Shown in pieces: positions 1 through 12,000 of a stretch of DNA of 20,043 nt; within the stretch, counting starts at the first letter, position 1; every line of letters starts with the position of its first letter. The notes under the pieces are model-generated. The model did no database searches. It was not told the origin of the DNA and worked only from the letters and a program-made list of their open reading frames with translations. Source of the stretch: a virus; IMG/VR virus record IMGVR_UViG_3300020428_000128, positions 1 to 20,043 of that record. One strand, written 5' to 3'. The translations under genes were made by a program, and so were the position numbers.

Positions 1-42
1 TGCGTTTAAAATTCTAAACTGATCAGTAACAATTGCTGGCAT
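1..42 (-). CDS. Probable baseplate wedge protein gp8, N-terminus only (cut by window edge)
   Basis: Only the first 14 codons are present (MPAIVTDQFRILNA), reading off the left edge. The AIVT..FR pattern resembles the start of T4 gp8 (AIVTSKFR) as I recall it, and similar openings occur in marine T4-like phage baseplate proteins. Position supports this: in T4, gene 8 follows genes 25-6-7 in the same direction, and here the start lies after gp25, gp6 and a giant gene. A perfect T4 late promoter box ends 26 bases before the ATG, as expected for a virion gene expressed late. No strong Shine-Dalgarno sequence is seen; the leader is A-rich. The gp8 identity is inferred from a very short peptide plus gene order. 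Another late structural protein is possible. Confidence 0.55.
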   Translation of the reverse strand, partial: MPAIVTDQFRILNA

Positions 43-67
43 GATTATAAATTAGACATTTTTTCTT

Positions 68-76
68 TATTTATAG
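68..76 (-). promoter_or_regulatory. T4-type late promoter for the gene starting at 42
   Basis: The minus strand reads CTATAAATAAAG, containing the exact T4 late promoter octamer TATAAATA, which gp55 recognises together with the sliding-clamp-activated polymerase in T4. It sits alone in the 52-base gap between the giant gene's stop (95-97) and the next ATG (42). Expected initiation is a few bases past the box, around 60-63, giving a leader of about 20 bases. The same 12-mer TATAAATAAAGA recurs at the promoter of gp25, which argues against chance. Confidence 0.85.
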
Positions 77-94
77 ACATAATTACACTGTTTA

Positions 95-3000
95 TTATAA
101 TCCAGTAACTACCCTTATAGAACCAGTATTTCTAAGTCCAGGTTCTGCATCAACACCACCATAATTTCTTCTTTGAATAGTTGGGAATGTTGATAGTCCA
201 GAATCAACAGTTAGACCAGTAACTCCAATAGAAATTGGTGATGTTGATCTAGTTCCATTATATAATCTACCCCAAGTTAATTTTCCAAGAGATATTGTTG
301 CACCGATATTAGTTTGATCATAGAAACCAGTTGTTGCTATTCCAACAATACCGTTAGTTGTACTTAGAACATTACATGTAATTTCTGCCTGATTATCATT
401 CAATTGAATGAATGAATGAACCTTGTAGATATTATCAAGGAAAGTTGATCCAATTGAAACAATTTCATCATCATTATTATCAACAGAAGTAACTCCAGAT
501 CCAACAGATATTTTAGTATCTTTAATTAGAACAGGATATCCAACTGCTAATTTATTTGCATTTGATTTAAATGATGTGAAGAAGAACTTAAGTTGTTTTC
601 CACCACCAGCATTTGTTCCTGTTATTCCAGTAATAATACCAGTATAACCCTCAACATTTGAGAAAGAAGTAATCTTCTCAGTTTCATATTGTGGATGTCT
701 AACTATACACTGAGGTGGATTTATTTCACTATATCCCAATCCAATATTAGTAATATCATAATCAGTTACTTTTCCATCTACTATAGTTGCAGTTGCTTCT
801 GCAAATGTAGATACACCAACAACAGCATACTTAGATTTTTCAGTTGTTCCAATACCAACACCAATTGGAGCAGCAATGCTTATTGTGGCAGCAGAACCAA
901 CATAACCACTACCAGAATTATCTATATTTAAAGATGTAATTGTTCCAGCAGCACTCACATTAGCAGATATTGCTGCAGGAGTTGAAGTTGCTGGTGACAT
1001 TAATAATGCATCGACTGCACTAATAACCACATTATATCTGTCACCAGATTCTAATGCTGGATTGTCTATATCTTCATAGAAGAATGATTCTGCATCATCT
1101 ACAAATATTCCACCAGTAAGACCAGCACCATCAGTAGTAGTTACATCATAAATTACTTTTGCTGTTGGATATATTTGAGGTTCAATAGTTTCTCTTGCTT
1201 TAGAAATTAATTCACCTTTAATAATTTTATCTTCTTTTTGTTTTGTCCAATCAAGAGGTTTGGATTGATTTTCATTAATACCAATACCACGATACATTGT
1301 AGTTTCAACAAGATCAGAACCAAGAATATCTTTTATAGTTCTTTCTTTTTCTTGGTCTATAGTATCTGGATATGATGGATGCTTATGAAGAATAACATCA
1401 TCACCAATCTTAATAGTTTCATTCACATTAACAAGTTCAATATCAACACCATCTTGACCTTTATAGAAGAATACATCAACTTTATCACTTGCCATTGGTG
1501 CTTCAGTAAATGTAAATGTTGTTCCACCTTCAAACTGATAAGCATATTTTGGTGTTTGTAGAACACCATTTACGAATATTAGTAAAACAGCATTTAAATC
1601 TATTTGATCACCTAATACTGAGTCTTCATCAATTTCAAAACTTAATAGTTGTCCATTAAAGAATAGTGGGAATCTTCTTCTAGTTCCATTCTGCATGGAA
1701 TTTAAACTATCAATGAAATCCAATTCTCCAAATTGCCAAGCAGAGAAGTAGTCATTAAATGTTTGAACAACTTCTAATTCAAACTCTTGTAATGGTTGCT
1801 GTAATCTCTTATCAACAACTAATCCAATTGGTTTAAATTTATCACCAACAGCAAATGAATGACCAGGTCTTGAAATAGTAAATTCGGATATTTCAAACAT
1901 ACTCTTAGCAGTACCAACTGAAGTTCTAGCAGCACCAACTTTTAAATTCATTAATAAATTCTTTCCAGTATCTTCAGTTTTTCCTACACCTAATCTAGAA
2001 ATACCAACAACTGGCATATCTTCATAAACTGGTTGTGGAGTTTCAATCAGAGGATTAACGTATTTTGCACCAGGATTCTTCACAGTAAATTCTAATGCAC
2101 CACCAGTTCCAGCAGGTGATTTACCTACCTGCAATCTCATAGTGTTTATTGTTACCTTACCAACAGGCAATGCTGTATTGTATGCTGGATCAGTTGTTCT
2201 TGGGTATGCATGGATTGTTTGATAACTATCTTGAGCACATCTGAATATAAGAGAGTTAGGTGCGATTGTTGCAGTTGCATTTGATTTTTGAATACAACCA
2301 TTTACAGTTTTACTAGGTACGAATGTATGTGTAAATTGTGATTCAGATGGATTTGGATTTACATTAACTCTGAATGTATCTACACTAGGAACTGCTGCGA
2401 TACTTAACCATTTTCCACTTGCATAATCAGTTGGTCTTGGATATGAATGCTCTGTTTGATTGTTATCTTTAGTACATGTAAATGTTAGACCATAATTTTC
2501 AATTAAAATCTTATCACCAACTTGATATCCATGATTAGTTTTAGTTAGAGTTAGATTTCCAGTATTCTTAACATAAGATGCATTTGTTGGTGTTATGGTA
2601 GAAGCACCACTAACATTATGATTATTACTAGTAATAATTAATTCACCAGTTGATGGTTCATAAGTTGCATCTGTTATAGTTGTAGTTCCATAGGAAACTG
2701 TAACGCTATTTGCTTGAGAACTTTCAAATTTATGCTTATTAGTTGCAACTTTTGTTTCAATAACAGCACCAGTTCCACCACCTCCACCAGATCCAACATT
2801 AATAGTAATTGTATTTGATGTAGCATTATCAATTCCTAATGTTTGTCCAGCAGCTGGATCAGTTGATCTTGGATATGGATGAACACTATTATGATTATCT
2901 CTAGAACAAGTAAAGTTCAAAGATTCTGTTACGATTGTAACAGTATCGGTTGTTCTAGATAATGCTTGTTTTGCAACATCTTGATTACTAACAAATGCGT

Positions 3001-6000
3001 GTGTATAATTTCCACCAGTTGTTACTGCATTCGGATTAGCACTAGAGAAAGTATGTTTTGTTATATTTGTTGATGGTATTGTAGTTAATGTTTGGATTGT
3101 AATAGATGTATCTGTAACAGATTCAATCTTGATTGCAGTATCATTGAAAGGATCTGTTGCCCTTGGATATGCTTTTTCAGCAGAGTTGTTATCTACATCA
3201 CACATGAATTTGATCGATTCAGATGCAAGTTTGATACTTGTACCTGGTCTTAGAGTATGAGCACCTATTACCAATTCCATCAAACCTGTAACTGGATCAT
3301 AATTTGCATTAGAAGGTGTAAATGATACTCCAGGTGATGTTCCAACATTAATATCAAATGTAAATTGAGTTACATTGCTAATAGTAATCCATTTTCCACT
3401 TATAGGATCAGAAGGTCTAGGATAAGTCTTCTGAGATACATTACCATCCATATCACAAGTGAAGGTTATTGAATTATCTGCTATCTTAATATAATCGCCA
3501 TTTGAGAAATTATGACCATTAGTCAATACACCTGCAGTAATTGTCACCGCACCAGTTGTTGGATTATAAGTAGCACCATCTATATCATGTAAAGTTGCTT
3601 GTGATAATCCGTGATTATTACCTATTGTTAATATTAAATCACCAGTAGATGAAGCATAATCAACAGTTGATGGTGTAAAGTTGGTTGTTGTATTAGCAAC
3701 AATTGAATTTGCACTAGATGAGACAAATTTGTGAGCAAATTCTATATCACTAACAATAACAGAAACAGGATCTCTATATCCAGAACCAAATGTTAGATCA
3801 TTGAAGAACTCATATGTATATCCACCACCATGATAGGTATGAGGAATAGTAGTCATTCCCACTTGAACTTCAAATGTTCTATCAGATATAATACCAACTA
3901 CTGGTAATGCTCTTTCATGATCTTGGAAAATTGAAGTTGTAATACCAACATAGTTGAGAGTCTGAACAGCATTTGCAGTTGCAGAAACAAATGTATGAGG
4001 ATCTGTATTAGTTGGAGTTGTTCCTAATAAAACATTAACCTTAAAAGTATCTGGGGTTACTGTATCGATGTAAAGATACTTGTCAAATGCAGGATCAGTT
4101 TCTCTAGGATAAGATTTACTTCCACCACTACCAAATGTGCAACTGAATACTAATGATTCTTTCTTAAATTTAATAGCATCACCATTTTGAAGTCCATGAT
4201 TAACGATTTTTATTGTTAATTCACCAGTTGATGGATCATATACTGTGCCACCAGTAACAGGAGTACCAACATCTTTAGTTGGACACTTGAATTCCAGATC
4301 CTTCAAATGAACAGTTTGTGGATATCCAAGAGCATAACCATGAGTAGTATTGGTAGTAACTGTTATAATTCCAGTTTTATTATCATAAGCAGCAGTTTGA
4401 ATACCTAAACTATATTTTGAAGATGTACCGACTCCAACAACATCAGTAATAGAACCAGCAGCAAATAAATTAGTATTATTTTTTAGATTTGCTTTAACTG
4501 TTGCACCAACAAGAGGAGCATATCCAAGACCAGGTGTTGATCCCATAGAAACAATCAGACCACCTCTTGGTAATTGATTTTGATTAATATCAAACTCAGA
4601 CTGCATTGGAGTTCCATTTTCTGAGCTAATTCCTGTAAATACAACACTAGAAATACCAACATTAGTATCTGTATCAAATTCGTAGTTATTACCTGCATTA
4701 TTAAAGGTAAGTGGTGTTTGGAATACACCATTAATGAATAATATACCGTTTCCAATACCAACACCTGTTATTGTGTTAGCACCACCAACAGTCATAGTAT
4801 AAGTTTTTCCTATTCCTGTAAATACATCAGAAATATCATCAAATACCATATTTGTATCATAATTACTCCTTAAGAAGGTTCTTCCACTAAATTCTGCCTT
4901 TACATAAGGTAAGTTTGTATCATTTCTTCTTTCTCTTGTATTTCCTTTTGGTGGATCTAAGAACCATACAGTACTATCAACAAGGTTAAATGATCCTCTA
5001 TGAACCATAGCAGTGCTTACACCAGCGTGTGGAGTTGCTCCTATACCCAAAGATCCTCTTCTAACTTTAACCACTGGTAAAGTGGATATACCTAGTGAAA
5101 CGTCTTTAGAATCATTAATTATTCCTTCTGGCAAACTGGAGAAACCAACTTGCTCAACCTTCATATATTCCTCACCAATCTTTAGAACATCTCTAGGTTG
5201 AACAGAACTAATACCACTAAGAACAAATTGTGAAGTTCCAGCACCAATAGCATCTCTTGTATGATGTTCAATAGTAGTAAATGTAATTGGTTGCTGAACA
5301 ATTCCATCTAATCCAATAACAGTCTTGGATAGTTTCTTAGTCATATCCAATGTATGTGCATTACCTTCACCTACACCAGTAAATGTTATTGCAACACCAG
5401 CAGTAATATATTCTTTTCTACTGTATAATTTGAATTTATCTTCATCTATAACCTTAACAAATACAGTTTCTGGTAGTATAGTTGTTACAAGACCAGCATT
5501 GTTTGTTGTAGATGCTATAGAAACTGCTGTTGCACCAACTCCAACAAAACTAGATCCAGGTTTATAAGTTAGTTCTTCATTATCATTGAAGAAATGATCT
5601 GCAATAGTAAATTGACCACTATGTTTTTCTAATTGAGTTGTATCTGCAGGATTAAATACCTTCCTGTAAATTGGAATACCTTCATGTTTTAGTTCAAAAT
5701 TAACCTTATTTGCCCTATCACCATTTTTACCATCATAGGCAGATAGGAATAATTCTCTTGATGTTGGACCAATCTTAAGTGGATCTGGAGTATTTACAAA
5801 ATCATTTACAGTATTAAACACTGTATTGAATGATTGAACTTCAATTAATGATGTTTGGGATGTATCTGGATAGAAATTAATATCAACAAAATCCCCACTT
5901 GTAACAGATCCGAAAGTACCTATTCCAGTATTAGAAGATCCTATAAATGGATATTGAATTGTTGTAACATCACCCGAATCTTGTAGAGTAACAACCTGAT

Positions 6001-9000
6001 GTATTGCAGATTTTTGCATTTCATTGCAAACTCTTACAATAGATTTAACAGAACTATCAATTCTCTTGTCAATTCTAGTAACTAAAATTGGAGTTGAAGT
6101 TCCAGTTTTGTATAATGACTCTAATCTAGCACTTCTTTCTGAACCACCTGGTTGTCCAGGAACAGAATAACGATAAGTTGATATACCAGCCGTAGTAGTT
6201 CCCAATCCAACAATATTTGCACTTACATTAATAAGTTTTTTGGTTTGATTTTCACATTCTAAGTATATTTTTCCAGATTCGTATTTTGCAGTTAGAATAC
6301 CAACTCTAGATGCACTGTAAGTAGAATTTAAAGTATCTACATATGTTTCTGCATAGTAGATATTAGTACCATCAAAATCAACAGTTACTTCACCATAATT
6401 GATAATCTTAGTAATATCATCCTGAAGTAATACATCAGCAACAAAACCATTAAAATCGGTTTCTGGGAATTCTGCAATTGTTGTTGTTGTAAATCCTATA
6501 ATATTGTTATTTGTATCAGTGCTGGCAATAGAAGCTTTAACATTAATACCAGTAATATCAATACTACCAATTGACTGCGATCCAGAAGTAATTGCATTAC
6601 TTGTAAATTCAGATTTAAGAACTTTTATATCATGATCACGATCATTTGGATCTGTAGGACTGAATAGTAAAGTTTTTCTTCCAAATAGATCAGAAGTTGC
6701 TGTAAAATCACCCAATTTCATATTTGAGAAATCTCCTGACTTCTCCACTAAAAATGCATTGGTTGTAGTAGTTAATACTGTTAATTCATTAAGTTGAACA
6801 TCATAGGTATCCGCATTTGTTGTTTGAATTAGATATTTTGTGAAATCATTTTCTACTTCTTCAATTTCAGTAAATGAATCTTGATATCCTTTACTTGAGA
6901 ATCTACCACTAATATCATCATGAAGTAAAACTCTGTTGGATTTACATTTTGTATAATCAGTTAATTTTAAGTTATCAAAAGTAATAAATTTAGATTTTGT
7001 TGGATCATTTTCTGGTCTAGCATCATAATCTCTTGCAAGATCAAAGTTGTTTATAGTATCAACTCTCTTATCATCTAAAATATCAACAACTATAACTGGT
7101 GTTGCTTGAATTGTAGTTCCAATACCAACTTTAATACTGGAAGCTATACCAACATCAGCAAAATTCTTAAGACCTGATGGATGAACTAATCTATTGATAG
7201 GATCAACTAATTTGTCCCAAGTAACTGGACTCTTAATAGAATATGAAAGATTTTGATAATAATCGTTGTTAGGAAGAACTTGGAAATCTTCATCCAATTT
7301 ACCAATATTATCAATCCATCCATATTCCTGTTTATTAGAATAATCTACTTTAAACTTAGCTCTATTTCCAACAATAGAAGTAACTGTCGCACTAACATTA
7401 CTATTAGAACCTTTAAGTCTATCTCCTATCTGTATATCATAAGTACCATCAATTTTAATAAAATCTTCTCTAGATTCTACAACAACCAAATCCTTTGAAA
7501 GGAATAAACCATTTTCTTCAAGTAGTAAATTCTCATTAAGTAAGAATTTACCTCTTTTCTGAACTACTTCAAATACAGGATAGTTTGATTTGTTTATAAT
7601 ATTTGCATATCCAGATTGGAATGTTTTTGCAACACCTGGATTTGTTGTTAATCCAGCTACACTATATTCTACTACTGCTGGATTTGAATTTGTATAATTC
7701 TCTACTTTAAAGAATTGGAATTGATAATTCTCAGAATTATATCCTGTTCCACCAGTATCAATACCTGCAGAACCAATATTACCTTGAGTTCCAATACCAG
7801 CTTCACCATATAATTCAACACCTTCAACAAATACTTCATCACCATTAGCAAAAGGTGGAGTAATAAATCCAGTTATCGGTGTTTCTAATGTACAAGTAAT
7901 AATTCCTGAGAAACTACCTGCCATTGAATTAATACCAATACCATTTGAGTTATTAACTGCAACAACTCTATGATTTACAGAATTTAATCCTTGTATTGGT
8001 GCAATAATCTCAATAGTTGATATTGATTGATTAGGTGTATTTGCAAGTGCAGAAGTTTCATCCACAACTTTATCACTTTCTGGATCATAAACGATTATAT
8101 CAGGTGATGAAAGATACTCAGAACCACCGTCAATTACATTAATACCAGTTATACTATCTACATTGTCAATTCTAATAACAGGAGATACAAATGCTTCTGG
8201 GTTTAAAGTCTTATCTGATGGATACTCGTAACCAATATCAACAATTCTAACATCACCAATTCTTCCAATTGATGTTGATAGTGCAACAATATTTGCATTC
8301 TTACCATTTAAACTATTAACAGATACAAATTTAGGAATACGCTTATAATCAAATCCCCTAGAAATTACCTTAATATCTTTAATTGCACCAGTAACAGTTT
8401 TTGATTCTGTAGAATATTCTATTGTTTCACACTGATCTTCCATATATGAAAGAAGTTCTGGAACAGATCTTGGAGAAATCTTAAATGTATCTGCAGTAAT
8501 ATCAAAAACTCTATAAGATCCACTATAAACACTATCAACAAATTTAATTTCAGAATAATTTTTAACTAGAGGATCTGCTGTACTAATATAACCAGACTTT
8601 TCTACTGCATAGAATAGTGATGTAGGTGTGGTCTCACTAAACGTGAGAGATATTGTAGACATTGATCCAACACCAACAGTACCAACACCTGTTCTATTAA
8701 ATACACTGCTATCTTGAGAACTAATAAATTCATTCTCAAAATTATTATCATAGAAGAATTTAAGATCATAACCACTTAAACTAGTGTCAGAGACATTAAA
8801 TGATAATGTAGAATTTTTTGTAGATCTAATTTGAGGATTAATTAATGAAAGTACGTGATTTTGACCACCAGTTGATGTAATTCCAACTAATCTTGGTGGA
8901 TTAACTTCCACATCACTTAAAGTTTCACCCAATCTAAATTCATTTGAACTTAACTCATAAACATAATAAGAAGGTTCTGTTAATCCCTCTGCTGGATCAT

Positions 9001-12000
9001 CATTACCAAAAATATCTGTACCACTGTATAAAAGTTTATCGCCAGTTTTATATCCATGATCATTTAATGTTATTGAAGAAGTTACAGTATTAATACCAGT
9101 TGAATTAAATCCAACACTATTAACTAATAACTTTTCATATTCTGAATCAAATGTTAATCCTAATGGTGCAGTAGATCCAAGTCCAACAACAGCATTAGGT
9201 AAAACATTTAGATTAATAATGTCACCATTACTTAATCCATGTGTTGTAGTATTTGCTAATCCAATCTTAGTAACTATTGTTGAAGTAATTTTATTAATAT
9301 CACCTGTAACTTGAGTATGATTAGTCTCTAAAAGATATTCAAAGTCATCAGATCCATTACCGTGGAAGAATAAACCTTCACTTGTACTTCCAATTGAAGT
9401 TCTCTCAGTTACAAGACCAACATAGTTTTCACCTTTATTGATGGCATAAACAGTAGAGGTATCAGTAGTGACATTTGGAATATTAAACAAATTGGTTGGT
9501 TGATCACTATCACCCACAACCAATGATGAAGCAGTTCCTCTCTTTGTAAATGTTAATTCTTGACCAGTCTTAAATGGGTGATTTGGAATATAAATCGTTC
9601 TAGTTAAAATTGGTGTCTCTGTAGTTGTTTCTCCTACAACATAATCAACAGTAATACTACTACCTGCAGTTGTTCCAACACCTACCGATTGTCTAGCATT
9701 GAAGTATGCAACATCATTACGGGTAGAATTAAATTTTTCAGTCTTAACTGGTATAGTAATTTCTTGATTTAATATATCAATTCTAGATCCATAAGTATGA
9801 GCAACACCTACACCAAACCTTTTTACTCTTAATATAGATCCAACGTCAAAAATATTCAAAACTTTAACTATCTCATCATCCTTAATTCTTAAAGTAGAAC
9901 CAATAGAAACAGTTTTAGGGATAATATTTACATAAAGATCATCTACTCTACCCTGAGTTATTGCATTAGCAGTCATAGACTTAGCTAATCCAATAGTATC
10001 GGTGCTAACACCAACAATAAATGAATTTGTAAGATGAACTATAGAACTACTCAATCCAGAAATAGAAACAGTATCCTTATCATTTAATTCAATGAAAGGA
10101 GCATATTTTGCAACAACTTCATTACCATTCTTCCATGTAAATACTGCATTCTCAAATGTTTCTAATTGAGTTTGAATACTAGAAACACCAATACCTGCTA
10201 ATGATGTAACTTGACCACGAAGACCTGTTCCACCTGTGTTAGTATCATCAAAATCAGTATAATCACCAACTTTATAATCTCTACCACCATCTAAAACTTG
10301 CAGTTCATCAATTATACCCGTTGTAACAGATTCTACGGTTGTTAATTGTCTTAAGAATTCATTAGACTCTACAATAAAATCATTATCCGCTAAAGGATCA
10401 CCTACCTTATATGGGAAGGTATTTCTAGATAAATTGGAATTATTGAAATCAAATTCTTGTGTTAATGTTGTATTTGATGATATGAATGGAGATCTATACG
10501 TTTTACCAACAAAATATGGGAAACTTGGATCTAATGTATTAGTTTGAGTACTTTCTGATACACTAGCAAAATACGCATAAACACCATTAGGAAATTCATC
10601 AGTTTTACAAAATCTTCCATTATGCTCATCTAAATTTCCACTGTCTGGATTAAACTGCCAATCATTAACAAAATATCCTTCAACAAACTCTTCTACATGA
10701 TCTGGGCGATCTACAACTTTACTTTTATCTAATTTGTATCCAGATGTTAAAATTCCTACATTAGGACCTAATTTACTTGGATCAGTGTATCCATATGGAC
10801 CATAAATTGGATTTCCATCAAATGCCCAACCAATAATAGGTGAGTGCTTTGATCCATCATCCTTAAAATTACTTGCAATATCTGAACTATATCCATGTAC
10901 AGAGAAATGTAAATTATCACCACCATCAGATATTAAAGCATTATTACCTTGCCTCTTTTGATTATCAATTGTTAATTTTCTAACTCTTGGTTCAAATAGA
11001 GCATTCTTACCCCTAGAAACAACAGATAGTGTGAGTTGATTGCTAGTATATCCAATACCACTATTAATTACTTTTACATCCGTTAATTTTCCATCAGTAA
11101 CTATTGGATTAAGAATAGCACCATTACCAAAAACACCCGTAGTAGTCATACCAACGGATTCTACTCTAATTTCTGGAGGTGAATTGTATTCAGATCCTCT
11201 ATTTAAAACATGAACATCAACAATTTTACCGTCAACAACAGATGCTTTTACTACACCATTTTTTCCATTTTGTATAGTTACTTTTGGATTTCTTTGATGA
11301 TTTAATATTGTGCTTCCATATTTACTTCCCTTTTCATAAAGATAAGTGTCAATAATACCACCAGTAACAATCGGGGTAAAATTAAATGTTCCTGTAGCAG
11401 TTGAACCAAAAGAAACTTGGCAATTTACTTCAATATCTGGATATTTAAAAGTTTGTAATCCTGTTCCTTGACTGGTTAATTGAACATAATTACCTCTATC
11501 ATAATTAACTTTTGAATCTGCTAATCTAAAAGAATTATCATCAATTTTTAATATGTAATAATTAACACCATTTAATCCACCGATTACAGTGCCAGATGTT
11601 GTATATTCAATAAAATCACCATCCGCAAATCCATGTTTATTGAAGTTTATCTTTGCATATTCAGTAGATACATTTTCAGGTTTTAGGTATAAATTTCTAT
11701 GCTGATAACCAGAACCTGGATTTATTACCTTGACTGATTGTAATGTCTTTTTAGATATTGTTCTAAACTTATGAATACCTGCAGCATCTGTTGCTGTAGA
11801 AATTCCTATTGTATTAATACCTGCTAATGCTTCATCTTTTGAATTATGTAATTGTACTGTTCTAGAATTTATTATTCTAACACTATATGGAGCACCAGTT
11901 GCTAATGTTCCAGTAGCAGTATTAGTTTGTGATTTATATGGTCCAATACCTATAGGATAATTTCCATTACTATTATAATAAACTACCTCACCTGTAGTAA

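Noticed and set aside
689-931. Open frame of about 80 codons on the plus strand inside the giant gene
   Set aside because: The translation is low-complexity (Ser, Asn, Ile and Tyr rich), is antisense to a clearly coding frame, and has no promoter or gene neighbour on the plus strand. The same applies to plus-strand frames near 1379-1561, 5013-5201, 5325-5567, 7253-7498 and 15374-15616.
4555-4764. A 69-codon minus-strand frame overlapping the giant gene
   Set aside because: It is an out-of-frame shadow of the giant gene's repeat-rich sequence, with no ribosome site and no recognisable protein pattern.
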